The notes: a model not told the origin generated them from the letters alone. A stretch of DNA of 64,000 nt from DATBLE01 sp963841405 (GCA_963841405.1 CAWJCM010000007.1:434001-498000); one strand, 5' to 3'; positions 9,906 through 18,980 are shown, counted from the first letter of the stretch. A program made the numbers and translations.

Positions 9906-10430
9906 GTGCTCCGGCGGCTGTTCGGCCGCTCCGGCCGCACGCGGCGGCGGCGAGGCGGGCAGGGCGAGCGGCTCGGCGGCTACATCTACGGGACAATCGT
10001 CGTCCTGGCGACGCTGATCGGCGGAGCCGAGGCCTACCGGCGCGGGGCCGGGCACATCGCGGTGCTCGTCCTGCTGACGGCGGTCGTCTTCTGGCTCGCC
10101 CACGTGTACGCGGACGCTCTCGCGGACAGCCTCCGCAAGGGCCAGCGCCTCAGCTGGCCCGAGCTACGTGAGATCGCCGGGCGAGAGGCGTCGATCATCG
10201 AAGCGGCGATCGTGCCGGTTCTCCTGCTGGTGCTCGGCAAGATCGGTGTCTTCTCGGTGCACACGGCGATCTGGCTCGCCTTCGGCGCCGGCCTGGTCGT
10301 CCTGGTCGGGGAGGGGCTCGCGTTCGCGCGGATGGAGCGCCTCGGTACGCTCCCGACCGTCGCGATCGTCGCCGCCGATCTCGGCCTGGGGCTCGCCCTG
10401 GTCGCTCTCAAGCTGTACGTCAGCCACTAG
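9906..10430 (+). CDS. Integral membrane protein, unknown function
   Basis: 174 residues with a basic Arg-rich N terminus (RRLFGRSGRTRRRRGG) and about four hydrophobic segments: YIYGTIVVLATLIGG, HIAVLVLLTAVVFWLAHVYA, a pair around AAIVPVLLLVLGKIG and AIWLAFGAGLVVLVGE, then LPTVAIVAADLGLGLALVAL. A cytoplasmic N terminus follows from the positive charges. The GTG start lies four bases after the ASCH stop, and the MarR gene follows within a few bases, so the three are probably one unit. No known transporter motif was seen. Confidence 0.8.
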   Translation: MLRRLFGRSGRTRRRRGGQGERLGGYIYGTIVVLATLIGGAEAYRRGAGHIAVLVLLTAVVFWLAHVYADALADSLRKGQRLSWPELREIAGREASIIEAAIVPVLLLVLGKIGVFSVHTAIWLAFGAGLVVLVGEGLAFARMERLGTLPTVAIVAADLGLGLALVALKLYVSH

Positions 10431-10444
10431 GCTTGGCGCCTCCG

Positions 10445-10942
10445 ATGGCCCGGAGAGCTTCCGCCTCTCGCGCGTCCCGGACGCAGGCACGTCCGTCGGC
10501 GACGCCGGAACGGCGCCTGTCGCTGCTCCTGCGGCTGGTGGCGGCCCACCAGCGTATGGCCCAGCTCGTCCAGCGCGAGCTGGCCGCAGACGGAATCGAC
10601 GACGACGGCTACGCAGTACTCAGCCTGATCGGCGTCCGCGGGCCTGTCCGGCTGACAACGGTCGCGTCCGAGCTTGGCCTGCCGTTGACGACCGCCTCCG
10701 ACGTCGTGCGGCGACTCGAGACGCGGGGCGACGTCCACCGGACGCCGAATCCGGGTGACGGGCGCTCCTCGCTGTTCGAGCTGACGCCGGCGGGCGACCT
10801 GACCTGGCGGCGAGGCTTCGACGCGCTCAAGCGGGTGAACAGCGCACTCGACCGCGAGCTCGAGGACGGCGAAGCCGTCCGGTCGGCGCTCGATCAGCTC
10901 GACGCGGCGTTCGAGCGGGCGCTCGGGACGAGCTCGTCCTAG
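10445..10942 (+). CDS. MarR-family transcriptional regulator
   Basis: 165 residues. It contains a MarR winged helix: the recognition part reads LTTVASELGLPLTTASDVVR followed by RLETRGDVHRTPNPGDGRSS, ending in the wing typical of the family, then FELTPAG. The flanking helices would make the dimer interface. An upstream in-frame TTG at 10433 would add four residues; the ATG at 10445 was preferred. It follows the membrane-protein gene closely, so it may regulate that small operon. The ligand is unknown. Confidence 0.9.
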   Translation: MARRASASRASRTQARPSATPERRLSLLLRLVAAHQRMAQLVQRELAADGIDDDGYAVLSLIGVRGPVRLTTVASELGLPLTTASDVVRRLETRGDVHRTPNPGDGRSSLFELTPAGDLTWRRGFDALKRVNSALDRELEDGEAVRSALDQLDAAFERALGTSSS

Positions 10943-10972
10943 TACGGCGTCGTAGCATCTCCTCCGGATCCG

Positions 10973-10978
10973 TAGTAT
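10973..10978 (+). promoter_or_regulatory. -10 element TAGTAT (leaderless type) for the propeller gene
   Basis: TAGTAT ends nine bases before the GTG start at 10988, with no ribosome binding site between. Confidence 0.5.
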
Positions 10979-10987
10979 GATTGCGCA

Positions 10988-11884
10988 GTGCGCGTTCTCC
11001 TCCCCGCACTGGTCGTCGCCGGCGTGGTCGCGTCGACGGCGGCGGGCGCCGCGGAGGCCCCGACCGTCGTCGCCAGGATCAAGGTCGCCGCCACAGCGGC
11101 TCCGTGCGCGGCCGCGGCCGGCGGCGGCTTCGTGTGGGTCAGCGAATACGGCCAGCCGTTCCTGCTCCGGATCAACCCGAAGACGAACAAGGTGGTCTCC
11201 CGGGTCGGGATCGGCCTCGGCTCGTGCGGCCTCGGGTTCGGCGCAGGGTCCCTCTGGGTCGAGGACACGAGCTCGAGCACGGTCAGCCGCGTCTCGGTGG
11301 CGACTCGAAAGCGCACCGTGATCAAGGTCGGGATCACGCCCTACGACGCGACCTTCGCCTACGGCGCCGCCTGGGCGACCGCGTACGGCGACGGCGAGCT
11401 CGACCGCATCGACCCCGCGCGGAACCGCGTCGTCAGGCGCATCCCGCTACCGGCCGCAACCGGCGTCGTCGGCGCCTTCGGTTCGATCTGGGCGACGGGA
11501 AGCGACGGCGTCATTCGCGTCGACCCCTCGACGAATGCTGTCGTCGCGAAGATCCCGCTTCCGAACGCGGGATGGACGGCCGCGTCCACGGATGCCGTCT
11601 GGATCACCTCGCCGCTGGGGCTCGCCAGAATCGACCCCGCGACCAACCGGGTCGTCGCGACGATCGCACTCGGATCGTCGCCGCTCGGCGACCCGGCCGT
11701 GGTCGGCGGACTGGTCTGGGTACCGAGAATCCGCCAGAACGTGATCGCGCTGATCGACCCTGCCACGAACAGGGTCACCGGCTCGGTCAGGGTCGGCACC
11801 GGCCCGTTCGTCGTCACCGAGATCGCCGGCGAAGCCTGGGTGCCGAGCTGGAAGGGCTCGGACGTCTGGCGCCTGCGGCCGTGA
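10988..11884 (+). CDS. Secreted beta-propeller protein (YVTN/Vgb-like repeats)
   Basis: 298 residues starting at GTG. A signal peptide (MRVLLPALVVAGVVASTAAG) is followed by about six repeats of the form 'IDPATNRVVATI...G..P....', for example RIDPARNRVVRRIPLP, RVDPSTNAVVAKIPLP and LIDPATNRVTGSVRVG. Such repeats build a seven-bladed propeller like virginiamycin B lyase and YVTN proteins. No lyase active-site His pair is evident, so an extracytoplasmic binding role is more likely. It is convergent with the LAL regulator (26-base gap). Confidence 0.85.
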   Translation: MRVLLPALVVAGVVASTAAGAAEAPTVVARIKVAATAAPCAAAAGGGFVWVSEYGQPFLLRINPKTNKVVSRVGIGLGSCGLGFGAGSLWVEDTSSSTVSRVSVATRKRTVIKVGITPYDATFAYGAAWATAYGDGELDRIDPARNRVVRRIPLPAATGVVGAFGSIWATGSDGVIRVDPSTNAVVAKIPLPNAGWTAASTDAVWITSPLGLARIDPATNRVVATIALGSSPLGDPAVVGGLVWVPRIRQNVIALIDPATNRVTGSVRVGTGPFVVTEIAGEAWVPSWKGSDVWRLRP

Positions 11885-11910
11885 AACTGCCGCAGCCCCG
11901 CATGACTACC

Positions 11911-14652
11911 CTAGCCCCGCGCCGAGAGCCTGCGCGCGAGCTGTGCGCGCGAATGAAGGCCGAGCTTCGCGTACACGTGCGAGAGGTGTACCTCCACTGT
12001 CTTCACGCTGACGAAGAGCGCGCCGGCGATCTCCTTGTTCCCCAGTCCTTCGGCGGCGAGGCCGGCGACGCGGCGCTCGGCCGGAGTCAGCTCGCCCGCC
12101 GGCACCGCCCGCCGCGCTCCGACCCGCGACAGCTCCGAGCGGGCCTCGTCCGCCCAGCCGGGCGATCCCAGCTCTTCGAAGAGCGCGACCGTCTGCTCGA
12201 GCGCCTGCCTGGCCGCGCCCCAGCTGCGGTGCCGCCGCTGCCCGCGCCCGAGCAGGAGCAGGGTTCGCGCTCGGTCGAACACCAGTCCCAGCGCCCGATA
12301 TGCGTCGGCCGCCTGCTGGAGTAGCGGCGCCGCGCCCGGCCGGCGGCCCGCGAGCCCGATCACGCCGTCGCAGCGCTTCGCGCTCGCCAGCCCCCACGGG
12401 TGGTCCTGCCCTGCTGCGAGGCGGCGCAGCCGGTCTGCGACGGCCCGTGCGTCCTCGATCTCGCCCAGCTCGACGAGCGCCTCGACCAGCTCCGGCGCCA
12501 CGGGGAAGACCCCAGGCTCGTCGACTCCGGCCCGTACCGTGTGGTCCCAGACCAGCCTCAGGCTGTCGGCGGCTCGTCGGGGGTCATGCTCGAGCAGCGC
12601 CGCCGTTCCGCGTGCCCGCAACGCCTCGAGCCGGTCCCAGCCGACGCCGGCCTCCTCCGCCCGGGCTGTCGTCTCCGCCGCCCACCGCTCGGCCTCTTCC
12701 GGCACCCCCCGCCCCGCATCCAGGAGCGCCCGGCACCGCTCGTACATCGGCCACGCCAGGAGCCCACGCTCCGACGGCTCGGCCCACTCGTCCAGGAGAA
12801 GCTCCGCCGCCTCCCAGGCACCGGCGCGTAGCTCCAGCTCGCAGATGTGGAGGCGGGCGAGGGCGTAGGAGATCGGCTCGCCGCGATCGTCCGCGGTCGA
12901 CAGCATCGTCGCGAGCAGAGCACGCGCCGCGTCCAGCCTGCCGCGCCAGACGAGCTGCTGGCCGGCGATGCGGTCAGGCGAGCCGAGCAGGTAGGAGGTC
13001 GCGTCCGACACGGCGGCGAAGCGGGCCCGGAGGTCGTCGATCCGACCACCGCGGAGACTCCGGACCCAGGCCAGGGAATAGAGAGCGATCCGCTCCAGCT
13101 CTGGGCCGGCGCCGGCCGCCGCCGTCAGCGCCTCCTCCGCCCACTTCTCCGCCTCGCGGACGCGCTCGACCCGGATCACGGCCTCGTTGGTCGCCATGTT
13201 CGCCAGTACCGCCGCCCGTGCCTCGGGCACGCCTTCGCTCTCCGCCAACGCCCTCTCCATGAAGCCGCGGATCTCCTCGTTGCGGCGCACGGCGCCGGCG
13301 GGTAGGAGGAGACAGGCACGTACCCGTGCCGACCCGGCAGGGAGCCCCTCCAGCTCGGTGGTGAGCAGGTCGGTCAGCCGCTGTCTCTCGCCCGCCACGC
13401 CGAAGTAGTGCGCAAGGGCGAGCACGCGCTCGGGGCGCTCCGGCGAGTCTGCCGGGGTCAGACGGAGCGCCTGCTTTCCCAGGACCGCCGCGTCGTGCGC
13501 TGCTCCCCTCGACGCGGCTCCCGCGGCAGCGGTCGCGACCTGCTGCGCGAGCGCCTCGTCCGGGGCCTGTGCGGCGAGCGCCAGGTGTCGGGCACGGAGC
13601 TCGTCGTCGTCGACCACGTCCGCGAGCGCCTCGTGAAGCTTCCGTCGCTCGCGCGCGCCCGAATGCTTCGCCGCTGCGGCCGCGATCAGCGGGTGAGCGG
13701 CGCGCACTCGATCGCCGTCGACCACCAGAACGCCCGCCTGGACGGCCTCGTCGAGGCCGTCCACGTCGGCGAGCGCCTCCGTCTGGCCTTCTCGCAGGTC
13801 GCCGCCGAGGGCGACGGCCAGGAGCAGACGACGTGACGCGCCGGAGAGGCGCTCGACGCGCTTGCCGAGCAGATGCTCCATCGCGTCGGGAACCGGCAAC
13901 TCCTCGCCGATCGCAGGCAGCCCGCCGGCGGCGAGGCCGCGGCCCAGCTCCAGTGCGAACAGCGGGTTCCCGAGCGTGGCGTCCACGATCCGGCGCAGAA
14001 GCTGCCGCGGCAAACTCAGCTCCAGCCGCTCGGCGAGCATGCGCCGCGTCGCGCCGAGGCCGAGCGGTCCCACCTCCAGCCGCTTCAGCGGTGCGAGCGC
14101 GCGCTCGAGGGGGACCGTCCGACCGGGACGCCTGGCGAGCACGAACGACACGGCGCTGTCGTCGAGGCGCCGGGCGGCGAAGGCGAGGGCGTCGCCGGAG
14201 GGCGCGTCCAGCCACTGGAGGTCGTCGACTGCGACCAGCAACGGGCTCTCGGCCGCGAGCGCCCGCAGCGCAGTCCGGAAGCCGAACGAGATCGCGCCCC
14301 GGTCGGGCGGCGCACCGCCCGGTTCCGCCCGGAGCAGCGCCACCTCCAGCGCCGTCCGCTGGGGCGCCGGCAGGCACTCGAGGTCACCCAGATTCACGCC
14401 GTCGAGCAGATCGATCAGACCCGCGAAGGCCAGCCGCGCCTCGGCCCCGCTGGCCCGGGTCGACACGACGCGCATCCCGCGGCGACGTGCCGCGTCGATC
14501 GACGCCTCCCAGAGCGTCGTCTTCCCGATCCCGGGCTCCCCCGCCAGCACCAGCGCACGCGAGCCGGCCTGTCCCTCGAGGAACTCGTCGACCTTCGCGA
14601 GCTCCGGAGCTCGCCCGACAGGCCCGCCCGTAACCGCTTTCGCTCCGGCCAT
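11911..14652 (-). CDS. LAL-family (large ATP-binding LuxR) transcriptional regulator
   Basis: 913 residues. The N-terminal ATPase has Walker A GEPGIGKTTL (about residue 38) and Walker B LLVAVDDLQWLD (about 140). A long helical, TPR-like middle senses ligand or protein in MalT-type relatives. The C terminus is a LuxR DNA-binding domain (LTPAERRVAGLAAEGLGNKE, then IAGALFVSVKTVEVHLSHVY). The ATG has GGAG about six bases upstream. It is monocistronic. Its target is not evident from neighbours; the adjacent 2-oxoacid dehydrogenase cluster is transcribed divergently from beyond the small zinc-ribbon gene. Confidence 0.93.
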   Translation of the reverse strand: MAGAKAVTGGPVGRAPELAKVDEFLEGQAGSRALVLAGEPGIGKTTLWEASIDAARRRGMRVVSTRASGAEARLAFAGLIDLLDGVNLGDLECLPAPQRTALEVALLRAEPGGAPPDRGAISFGFRTALRALAAESPLLVAVDDLQWLDAPSGDALAFAARRLDDSAVSFVLARRPGRTVPLERALAPLKRLEVGPLGLGATRRMLAERLELSLPRQLLRRIVDATLGNPLFALELGRGLAAGGLPAIGEELPVPDAMEHLLGKRVERLSGASRRLLLAVALGGDLREGQTEALADVDGLDEAVQAGVLVVDGDRVRAAHPLIAAAAAKHSGARERRKLHEALADVVDDDELRARHLALAAQAPDEALAQQVATAAAGAASRGAAHDAAVLGKQALRLTPADSPERPERVLALAHYFGVAGERQRLTDLLTTELEGLPAGSARVRACLLLPAGAVRRNEEIRGFMERALAESEGVPEARAAVLANMATNEAVIRVERVREAEKWAEEALTAAAGAGPELERIALYSLAWVRSLRGGRIDDLRARFAAVSDATSYLLGSPDRIAGQQLVWRGRLDAARALLATMLSTADDRGEPISYALARLHICELELRAGAWEAAELLLDEWAEPSERGLLAWPMYERCRALLDAGRGVPEEAERWAAETTARAEEAGVGWDRLEALRARGTAALLEHDPRRAADSLRLVWDHTVRAGVDEPGVFPVAPELVEALVELGEIEDARAVADRLRRLAAGQDHPWGLASAKRCDGVIGLAGRRPGAAPLLQQAADAYRALGLVFDRARTLLLLGRGQRRHRSWGAARQALEQTVALFEELGSPGWADEARSELSRVGARRAVPAGELTPAERRVAGLAAEGLGNKEIAGALFVSVKTVEVHLSHVYAKLGLHSRAQLARRLSARG

Positions 14653-14709
14653 GATCCGTCTCCGGGTGCCTGATGTTACGTGGTCGCGCCGAAAACCGGC
14701 CCGCGGTCG

Positions 14710-14985
14710 TCACCGCTTTCGTCTGATCGGCCCACCGAACTGCTCTGCGGGACGGAGTTCGCCGCCGCAGGCCTCGCACTCGACGGCGAACGCCGACGAG
14801 AACCGCGCGCCGCAGGCCGGGCAGTGCGACCGCAACTCGCCGCCGCACTGGGGGCAGACCGAAGGGAGCTCCGCCTCCCACTCCTCGAAGAACCGCTGGG
14901 CGAAGCCGCAGCCGACGCAGACGGCCACCCAGTCCCCCAGCACCTTGCGCCGCTCCTCGCGCAGCCAGTCCGAGGCCCTGCCCAC
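14710..14985 (-). CDS. Zinc-ribbon protein
   Basis: 91 residues with four CxxC pairs: CVGCGF, CPQCGGE, CPACGARF and CEACGGE, enough for two zinc ribbons (double zinc ribbon). The N-terminal helix (GRASDWLREERRKVLGDWVA) is amphipathic. The GTG start at 14985 has a TACGCT hexamer six bases upstream, so it is leaderless in style. No catalytic domain; probably a small nucleic-acid- or protein-binding adaptor. Confidence 0.8.
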   Translation of the reverse strand: MGRASDWLREERRKVLGDWVAVCVGCGFAQRFFEEWEAELPSVCPQCGGELRSHCPACGARFSSAFAVECEACGGELRPAEQFGGPIRRKR

Positions 14986-14991
14986 GCTCGC

Positions 14992-14997
14992 AGCGTA
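14992..14997 (-). promoter_or_regulatory. -10 element TACGCT (leaderless type) for the zinc-ribbon gene
   Basis: On the minus strand TACGCT ends six bases before the GTG at 14983-14985. Confidence 0.45.
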
Positions 14998-15032
14998 GTG
15001 CAGGCACTATCCCCGGGGTCAGCACCGCTCGC

Positions 15033-15038
15033 TAGAGT
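15033..15038 (+). promoter_or_regulatory. -10 element TAGAGT (leaderless type) for the 2-oxoacid dehydrogenase operon
   Basis: TAGAGT ends nine bases before the ATG at 15048. No Shine-Dalgarno-like stretch lies between. Confidence 0.5.
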
Positions 15039-15047
15039 TTCGGCCGC

Positions 15048-16094
15048 ATGACGATCGCGCGCGAAGCGGATCCGGTCGCGGCGCAGGCCGAGCTCAGGAA
15101 CTCCGGCCTCGACCGCGAGGACCTCCTCACCGTCTACCGGAACATGCTGGTCACTCGCGGGATCGAGGAGCGCGGCCACATCCTCTACAAGCAGGGCAAG
15201 ATCCCGGGCTCGTTCTACACGGGCCGCGGGAACGAGGGCGCCGCCGTCGGGATCGCCACCGCGATGGGCCCCGACGACGTCGGCACGCCGCTCCACCGCG
15301 ACATGGGCGTCCACATCACGCGCGGTGTCGAGCCCTGGCGGATCTTCGCGAACTACATGGGCAAGGAGGACGGCCCCGCGCGGGGCAGGGACGGCAACGT
15401 CCACATGGCGGACGCCCGGCTCGGCCTGATCGCGATGGTCAGCCACCTGCCCGCGATGCTGCCCGTGGCCGTCGGAGCTGCGCTCGCCTTCCGCATCCGG
15501 GAGGAGAGCCGCGTTGCAATCGGCTGGTTCGGCGAAGGCTCGGCCGCACGCGGTGACGCACACGAGGCGATGAACCTGGCCGGCGTCCGCCGGCTCCCGA
15601 TCGTCTTCATCTGTGACAACAACCAGTGGGCGTACTCGACCCCGACCCACCTCGGCTTCGCGACGCCGAATATCGCCGACCGCGCCCGCGCCTACGGCTT
15701 CGGCGGGGTGGTCGTCGACGGCACCGACGTGCTGGCCGTCTATCGCGAGGCCAGGCGCGCGATCGAGACGGCCCGCTCCGGCGGGGGCCCCACTCTGATC
15801 GAGTGCATGACGCTCCGCATGGAGGGCCACGCCGTCCACGACGACGCCTTCTACGTGCCCAGGGAGATGTTCGAGGAGTGGGCGAAGCACGATCCGATCG
15901 AGCGCTTCCGGACCTGGTTGAAGGAGAATGCCGACCTCCGCGAGCAGGAGGAGGACGAGATCGCCGCCGAGATCAAGAAGCTCCTCAACGATGCGATCAG
16001 ACGGGCCGAGGAGTCGCCGCTCCCGGATCCGGCGACCGTCACGGACGGCGTCTACGCCGCGCCCGAGGACCTCGACACGCCGCACCACAAGTGA
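15048..16094 (+). CDS. 2-oxoacid dehydrogenase E1 component, alpha subunit
   Basis: TPP-dependent decarboxylase subunit of a pyruvate or branched-chain 2-oxoacid dehydrogenase complex. 348 residues. The fold is recognised from GSFYTGRGNEGAAVGIATAM, the HRDMGVHITRG segment and the TPP/Mg motif, which here reads GEGSAARGDAHEAMN and ends in ICDNN (the family usually has GDG at its start). The phosphorylation-loop region (RMEGHAVHDDAFYV) is typical of this alpha family. First gene of E1-alpha, E1-beta, E2. The substrate cannot be fixed from sequence by eye: acetoin and branched-chain relatives look alike. Confidence 0.92.
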   Translation: MTIAREADPVAAQAELRNSGLDREDLLTVYRNMLVTRGIEERGHILYKQGKIPGSFYTGRGNEGAAVGIATAMGPDDVGTPLHRDMGVHITRGVEPWRIFANYMGKEDGPARGRDGNVHMADARLGLIAMVSHLPAMLPVAVGAALAFRIREESRVAIGWFGEGSAARGDAHEAMNLAGVRRLPIVFICDNNQWAYSTPTHLGFATPNIADRARAYGFGGVVVDGTDVLAVYREARRAIETARSGGGPTLIECMTLRMEGHAVHDDAFYVPREMFEEWAKHDPIERFRTWLKENADLREQEEDEIAAEIKKLLNDAIRRAEESPLPDPATVTDGVYAAPEDLDTPHHK

Positions 16095-16104
16095 GAGCGC
16101 CCTA

Positions 16105-17079
16105 GTGGCCGAGCGCACCTATCTCCAGGCAATCTCCGACGGACTCCGGCAGGAGATGCGCCGCGACAAGCGGGTCTTCGTGATCGGCGAGGACGTCGGC
16201 GTCTACGGCGGCGCGTTCAAGGTCACGCTCGGCTTCCAGGAGGAGTTCGGGGCGTGGCGGGTGATCGACGCGCCGCTCTCCGAGACCGCGATCGTCGGCG
16301 GCTGCACCGGGGCCGCGCTGATGGGGATGCGGCCGGTGGCGGAGATGCAGTTCGCCGATTTCGTCTCGTGCGCGTGGGACCATCTCGTCACCGTCGCCGC
16401 CAAGCAGTTCTACCGCGCGGGCACGCCCGTGCCGATGGTCGTGCGGCTGCCGTCCGGCGGCGGCTTCTCGGGCGGGCCATTCCACTCTCAGAATCCCGAG
16501 AGCTCGTTCGCGCACATCCCCGGGCTGAAGTGCGTTTGTCCCGCGACGCCCGAGGACGCAAAGGGGCTGCTGGCAACCGCGATCGAGGATCCGAACCCCG
16601 TCCTGTACTTCGAGCACAAGCACCTCTACCGCCGGTTGAAGGCCGAGGTGCCCGAGGAGCGGTACACGATCCCGTTCGGCGAGGCGCGAATCCACCGCGA
16701 GGGAGAGGACCTCAGCGTGATCACGTGGGGCGCGATGGTGCACACCGCCGACGAGGCGGCCGGGGAGCTCGCGAAGGAGGACGTGTCCGTCGAGGTGGTC
16801 GACCTGCGCACGGTGATGCCCTGGGACAAGAAGGCGGTTCTCGCCAGCGTCGAGAAGTCGTCCAAGGTGCTCGTCCTCCACGAGGACACGCGCACCGGCG
16901 GTTTCGGCGCCGAGATCGCCGCCACGATCGCCGAGGAGGCATTCGAGTCGCTCGACGCCCCGGTGAAGCGGATCGCCGCACCCGATTCGCCGGTGCCGTT
17001 CTCGCCGGCGCTGGAGAAGGTGTTCATCCCGCAGGTCGACACCGTCGCCTCCGGGATGCGCGAGCTGGCCGCGTACTGA
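16105..17079 (+). CDS. 2-oxoacid dehydrogenase E1 component, beta subunit
   Basis: 324 residues forming the E1 heterotetramer with the preceding gene. The start is GTG at 16105 (MAERTYLQAISDGLRQEMRR); longer in-frame codons upstream lie inside E1-alpha and are rejected. Conserved blocks: VFVIGEDVGVYGGAFKVT, DAPLSETAIVGG, MQFADFVSCAWD, RLPSGGGFSGGPFHSQ and the C-terminal EVVDLRTVMPWD. The next gene starts inside its stop codon (TGATG), so translation is coupled. Confidence 0.94.
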   Translation: MAERTYLQAISDGLRQEMRRDKRVFVIGEDVGVYGGAFKVTLGFQEEFGAWRVIDAPLSETAIVGGCTGAALMGMRPVAEMQFADFVSCAWDHLVTVAAKQFYRAGTPVPMVVRLPSGGGFSGGPFHSQNPESSFAHIPGLKCVCPATPEDAKGLLATAIEDPNPVLYFEHKHLYRRLKAEVPEERYTIPFGEARIHREGEDLSVITWGAMVHTADEAAGELAKEDVSVEVVDLRTVMPWDKKAVLASVEKSSKVLVLHEDTRTGGFGAEIAATIAEEAFESLDAPVKRIAAPDSPVPFSPALEKVFIPQVDTVASGMRELAAY

Positions 17080-18542
17080 TGGCCACCGGCACGATCATCG
17101 ACGTCGTCATGCCCCAGATGGGCGTCTCCGTTTCGGAGGGGACGATCGTCAAGTGGCTGAAGTCCGAGGGCGAGACGATCGAGGCCGACGAGGCGCTGCT
17201 CGAGATCTCGACCGACAAGGTGGACACCGAGGTGCCGAGCCCCGGCACCGGCGTGGTCGCGAAGATCCTCGTCCACGAGGGCGAGACGGTCGACGTCGGC
17301 ACGAAGCTCGCCGAGATTGCGCCGGAAGGCGCCGAGCCCGCCGCGGCGGAGCCCGAGGCGGCGGCGGAGCCCGAGGCGGCGGCCGCACCCGAGGCCGCAC
17401 CCGAGCCTGCCACGGCCGCTGCGGCGGCCGAGACCGACGCCCCGTCGAGCGCGGAGTCTCCCGCGCCTGTTGCTCCCGCGGCAGCCCAGACGCCCGCGCC
17501 TGTCGCGGCCGGCGACGGCAGCGAGAACGGGAAGTCGTTCGTGTCGCCGGTGGTCGCACGGATCGCAGCCGAGCACGGCGTCGACGTCGGGGCGATCGAG
17601 GGCACGGGCCACGGCGGCCGGGTGACGAAGAAGGACATCCTTGCATTCATCGACGCGGGAGCTCCTGCCCCTTCGTCGACGGAGGCGATCCCGGAAGCTC
17701 CCGACGCTCCGCCGCCGGCGCCGGTCGCACCTGCTCGCCAATCGCCCGCCCCATCCGCCCCGCAAGCGCCCGTGGCATCCGCCCCGCACGCGCCTGTCGC
17801 ATCTGCGCCCCCTGCTCCCCAACCGCAGGTCGGGGAGCGCCTGGAACCCATGAACGCCATGCGCCGCGGCATCGCCGAGCACATGCGCCGCTCGCTCGAC
17901 ACCGCTGCGCACGTGACCAGCGCGATCGAGGTGGACATGTCGAAGGTGGTCGCGATCAGGGAGAAGCTCAAGGCCTCGTACCAGAAGGACTACGGCGTCA
18001 ACGCGACCTACCTAGCGTTCGTCGGCCGCGCCGCCGTCGACACTCTTCGGGACTACCCGTGGATCAACGGCGAGCTGCGCGACGACCAGATCGTCACGCG
18101 TCCGTACGTCAACCTCGGGATCGCCGTCGAGCTCGCCGGGGGAAAGGGCCTGATCGTCCCGGTGATCAAGAACGCCGAGGGGCTCAACTTGCTCGGGCTC
18201 GCGCGGTCGATCGCCGACATCGCCGCCCGCGCGCGCGACAAGAAGCTGCTGCCCGACGACGTGCAAGGCGGCACGTTCACGATCACGAACCCGGGCGGCT
18301 ACGGCACCTTCCACGGTACGCCGGTGATCAGCCGGCCGCAGGCAGGCATCCTCGGCACCTACGCCCTCGTCAAGCGGCCGTGGGTCGTCCAGGACGAGCT
18401 CGGAAATGACGTGCTCGCGATCCGGCCGATCATGAACATCACGTTGACCTACGACCACCGGCTGGTGGACGGCGCGCTCGCAGGCCGGTTCCTGCACGAC
18501 GTGCGCGAGAAGCTCCAGACCTGGGGAGAAGACCGGTACTGA
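17079..18542 (+). CDS. 2-oxoacid dehydrogenase E2, dihydrolipoyl acyltransferase
   Basis: 487-residue core of the complex. One lipoyl domain (residues 1-80) carries the modifiable Lys47 in STDKVDTE. A long Ala/Pro/Glu-rich hinge follows, then the peripheral-subunit-binding domain (about 154-190, SPVVARIAAEHGVDVGAIEG), a second Ala-Pro hinge, and the catalytic domain with the YDHRLVDGALAG active-site motif (His near 458). E3 (lipoamide dehydrogenase) is not in the window. LipB and LipA encoded just downstream would attach and build the lipoyl group. Confidence 0.95.
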   Translation: MATGTIIDVVMPQMGVSVSEGTIVKWLKSEGETIEADEALLEISTDKVDTEVPSPGTGVVAKILVHEGETVDVGTKLAEIAPEGAEPAAAEPEAAAEPEAAAAPEAAPEPATAAAAAETDAPSSAESPAPVAPAAAQTPAPVAAGDGSENGKSFVSPVVARIAAEHGVDVGAIEGTGHGGRVTKKDILAFIDAGAPAPSSTEAIPEAPDAPPPAPVAPARQSPAPSAPQAPVASAPHAPVASAPPAPQPQVGERLEPMNAMRRGIAEHMRRSLDTAAHVTSAIEVDMSKVVAIREKLKASYQKDYGVNATYLAFVGRAAVDTLRDYPWINGELRDDQIVTRPYVNLGIAVELAGGKGLIVPVIKNAEGLNLLGLARSIADIAARARDKKLLPDDVQGGTFTITNPGGYGTFHGTPVISRPQAGILGTYALVKRPWVVQDELGNDVLAIRPIMNITLTYDHRLVDGALAGRFLHDVREKLQTWGEDRY

Positions 18543-18835
18543 GACTCTGGGTCGTCCGCCGCCGGCGCGGCGGGCCATGGGACTGGTCGCGTGACCTGCG
18601 CGAGCAGGACGGCTGGGACGAGCACGCGGCGATCATGGACCGGTTCGTCGCGGAGGGCTTCATCCTGCTCGGCGGTCCACTGGAAGGCGAGCGTGAGGTG
18701 CTCCACGTCGTGCGGGCGGAGTCGAAGGAGGCGGTGCACGCGCGGCTGGCCGAGGACAACTGGACGCAGAACAGCATGCTCGAGACGGTGACGGTCGAGG
18801 GCTGGACGACGCTTCTCGACGGTCTCGGGGTCTGA
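18539..18835 (+). CDS. YCII-family protein with CTG start
   Basis: 98 residues. The frame is open from within the E2 stop: CTG AGA CTC TGG gives (M)RLWVVRRRRGGPWDWSRDLREQ, where relatives have Met-Arg-Leu. The next ATG (18635) would remove the first strand and helix of the domain. GGGGAGAA lies about eight bases before the CTG, and the CTG overlaps the E2 TGA (CTGA). The second half (FVAEGFILLGGPLEG) is the usual YCII core, a ferredoxin-like fold with a His-Asp pair in relatives. Function is unknown. Confidence in the gene is good; the CTG start is inferred. Confidence 0.75.
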   Translation: MRLWVVRRRRGGPWDWSRDLREQDGWDEHAAIMDRFVAEGFILLGGPLEGEREVLHVVRAESKEAVHARLAEDNWTQNSMLETVTVEGWTTLLDGLGV

Positions 18836-18896
18836 TCCGAGGGCCTCTCCGGCCGATCGGCTCCTCGCACCCCTGTGGACGAATCGTCACTCAAAT

Positions 18897-18930
18897 GTTT
18901 CAACCCAGTCTCAGAGACTGGGTTGGAAAC
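18897..18930. repeat. Hairpin-forming palindromic element
   Basis: CCCAGTCTC-A-GAGACTGGG (18904-18922), extended outward by a further six to seven pairable bases with one bulge (GTTTCAA / TTGGAAAC). It lies between the YCII and lipB genes, in an unusually AT-rich patch. It could terminate the E1-E2-YCII operon or be a dispersed repeat; other copies cannot be checked here. Confidence 0.75.
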
Positions 18931-18980
18931 GTCACGAGCTCAGACACGGCCGAACGGGCCGAGGCCGGTTGCGCCGGGTC

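Noticed and set aside
12300..14998. Long plus-strand frames opposite the LAL regulator
   Set aside because: Pro/Arg/Ala-biased shadow frames; the minus strand encodes recognisable ATPase and LuxR domains.
16254..17078. Upstream extension that would fuse 275 codons to E2
   Set aside because: It is the out-of-frame translation of E1-beta; the E2 lipoyl domain begins properly at the ATG in the TGATG overlap.
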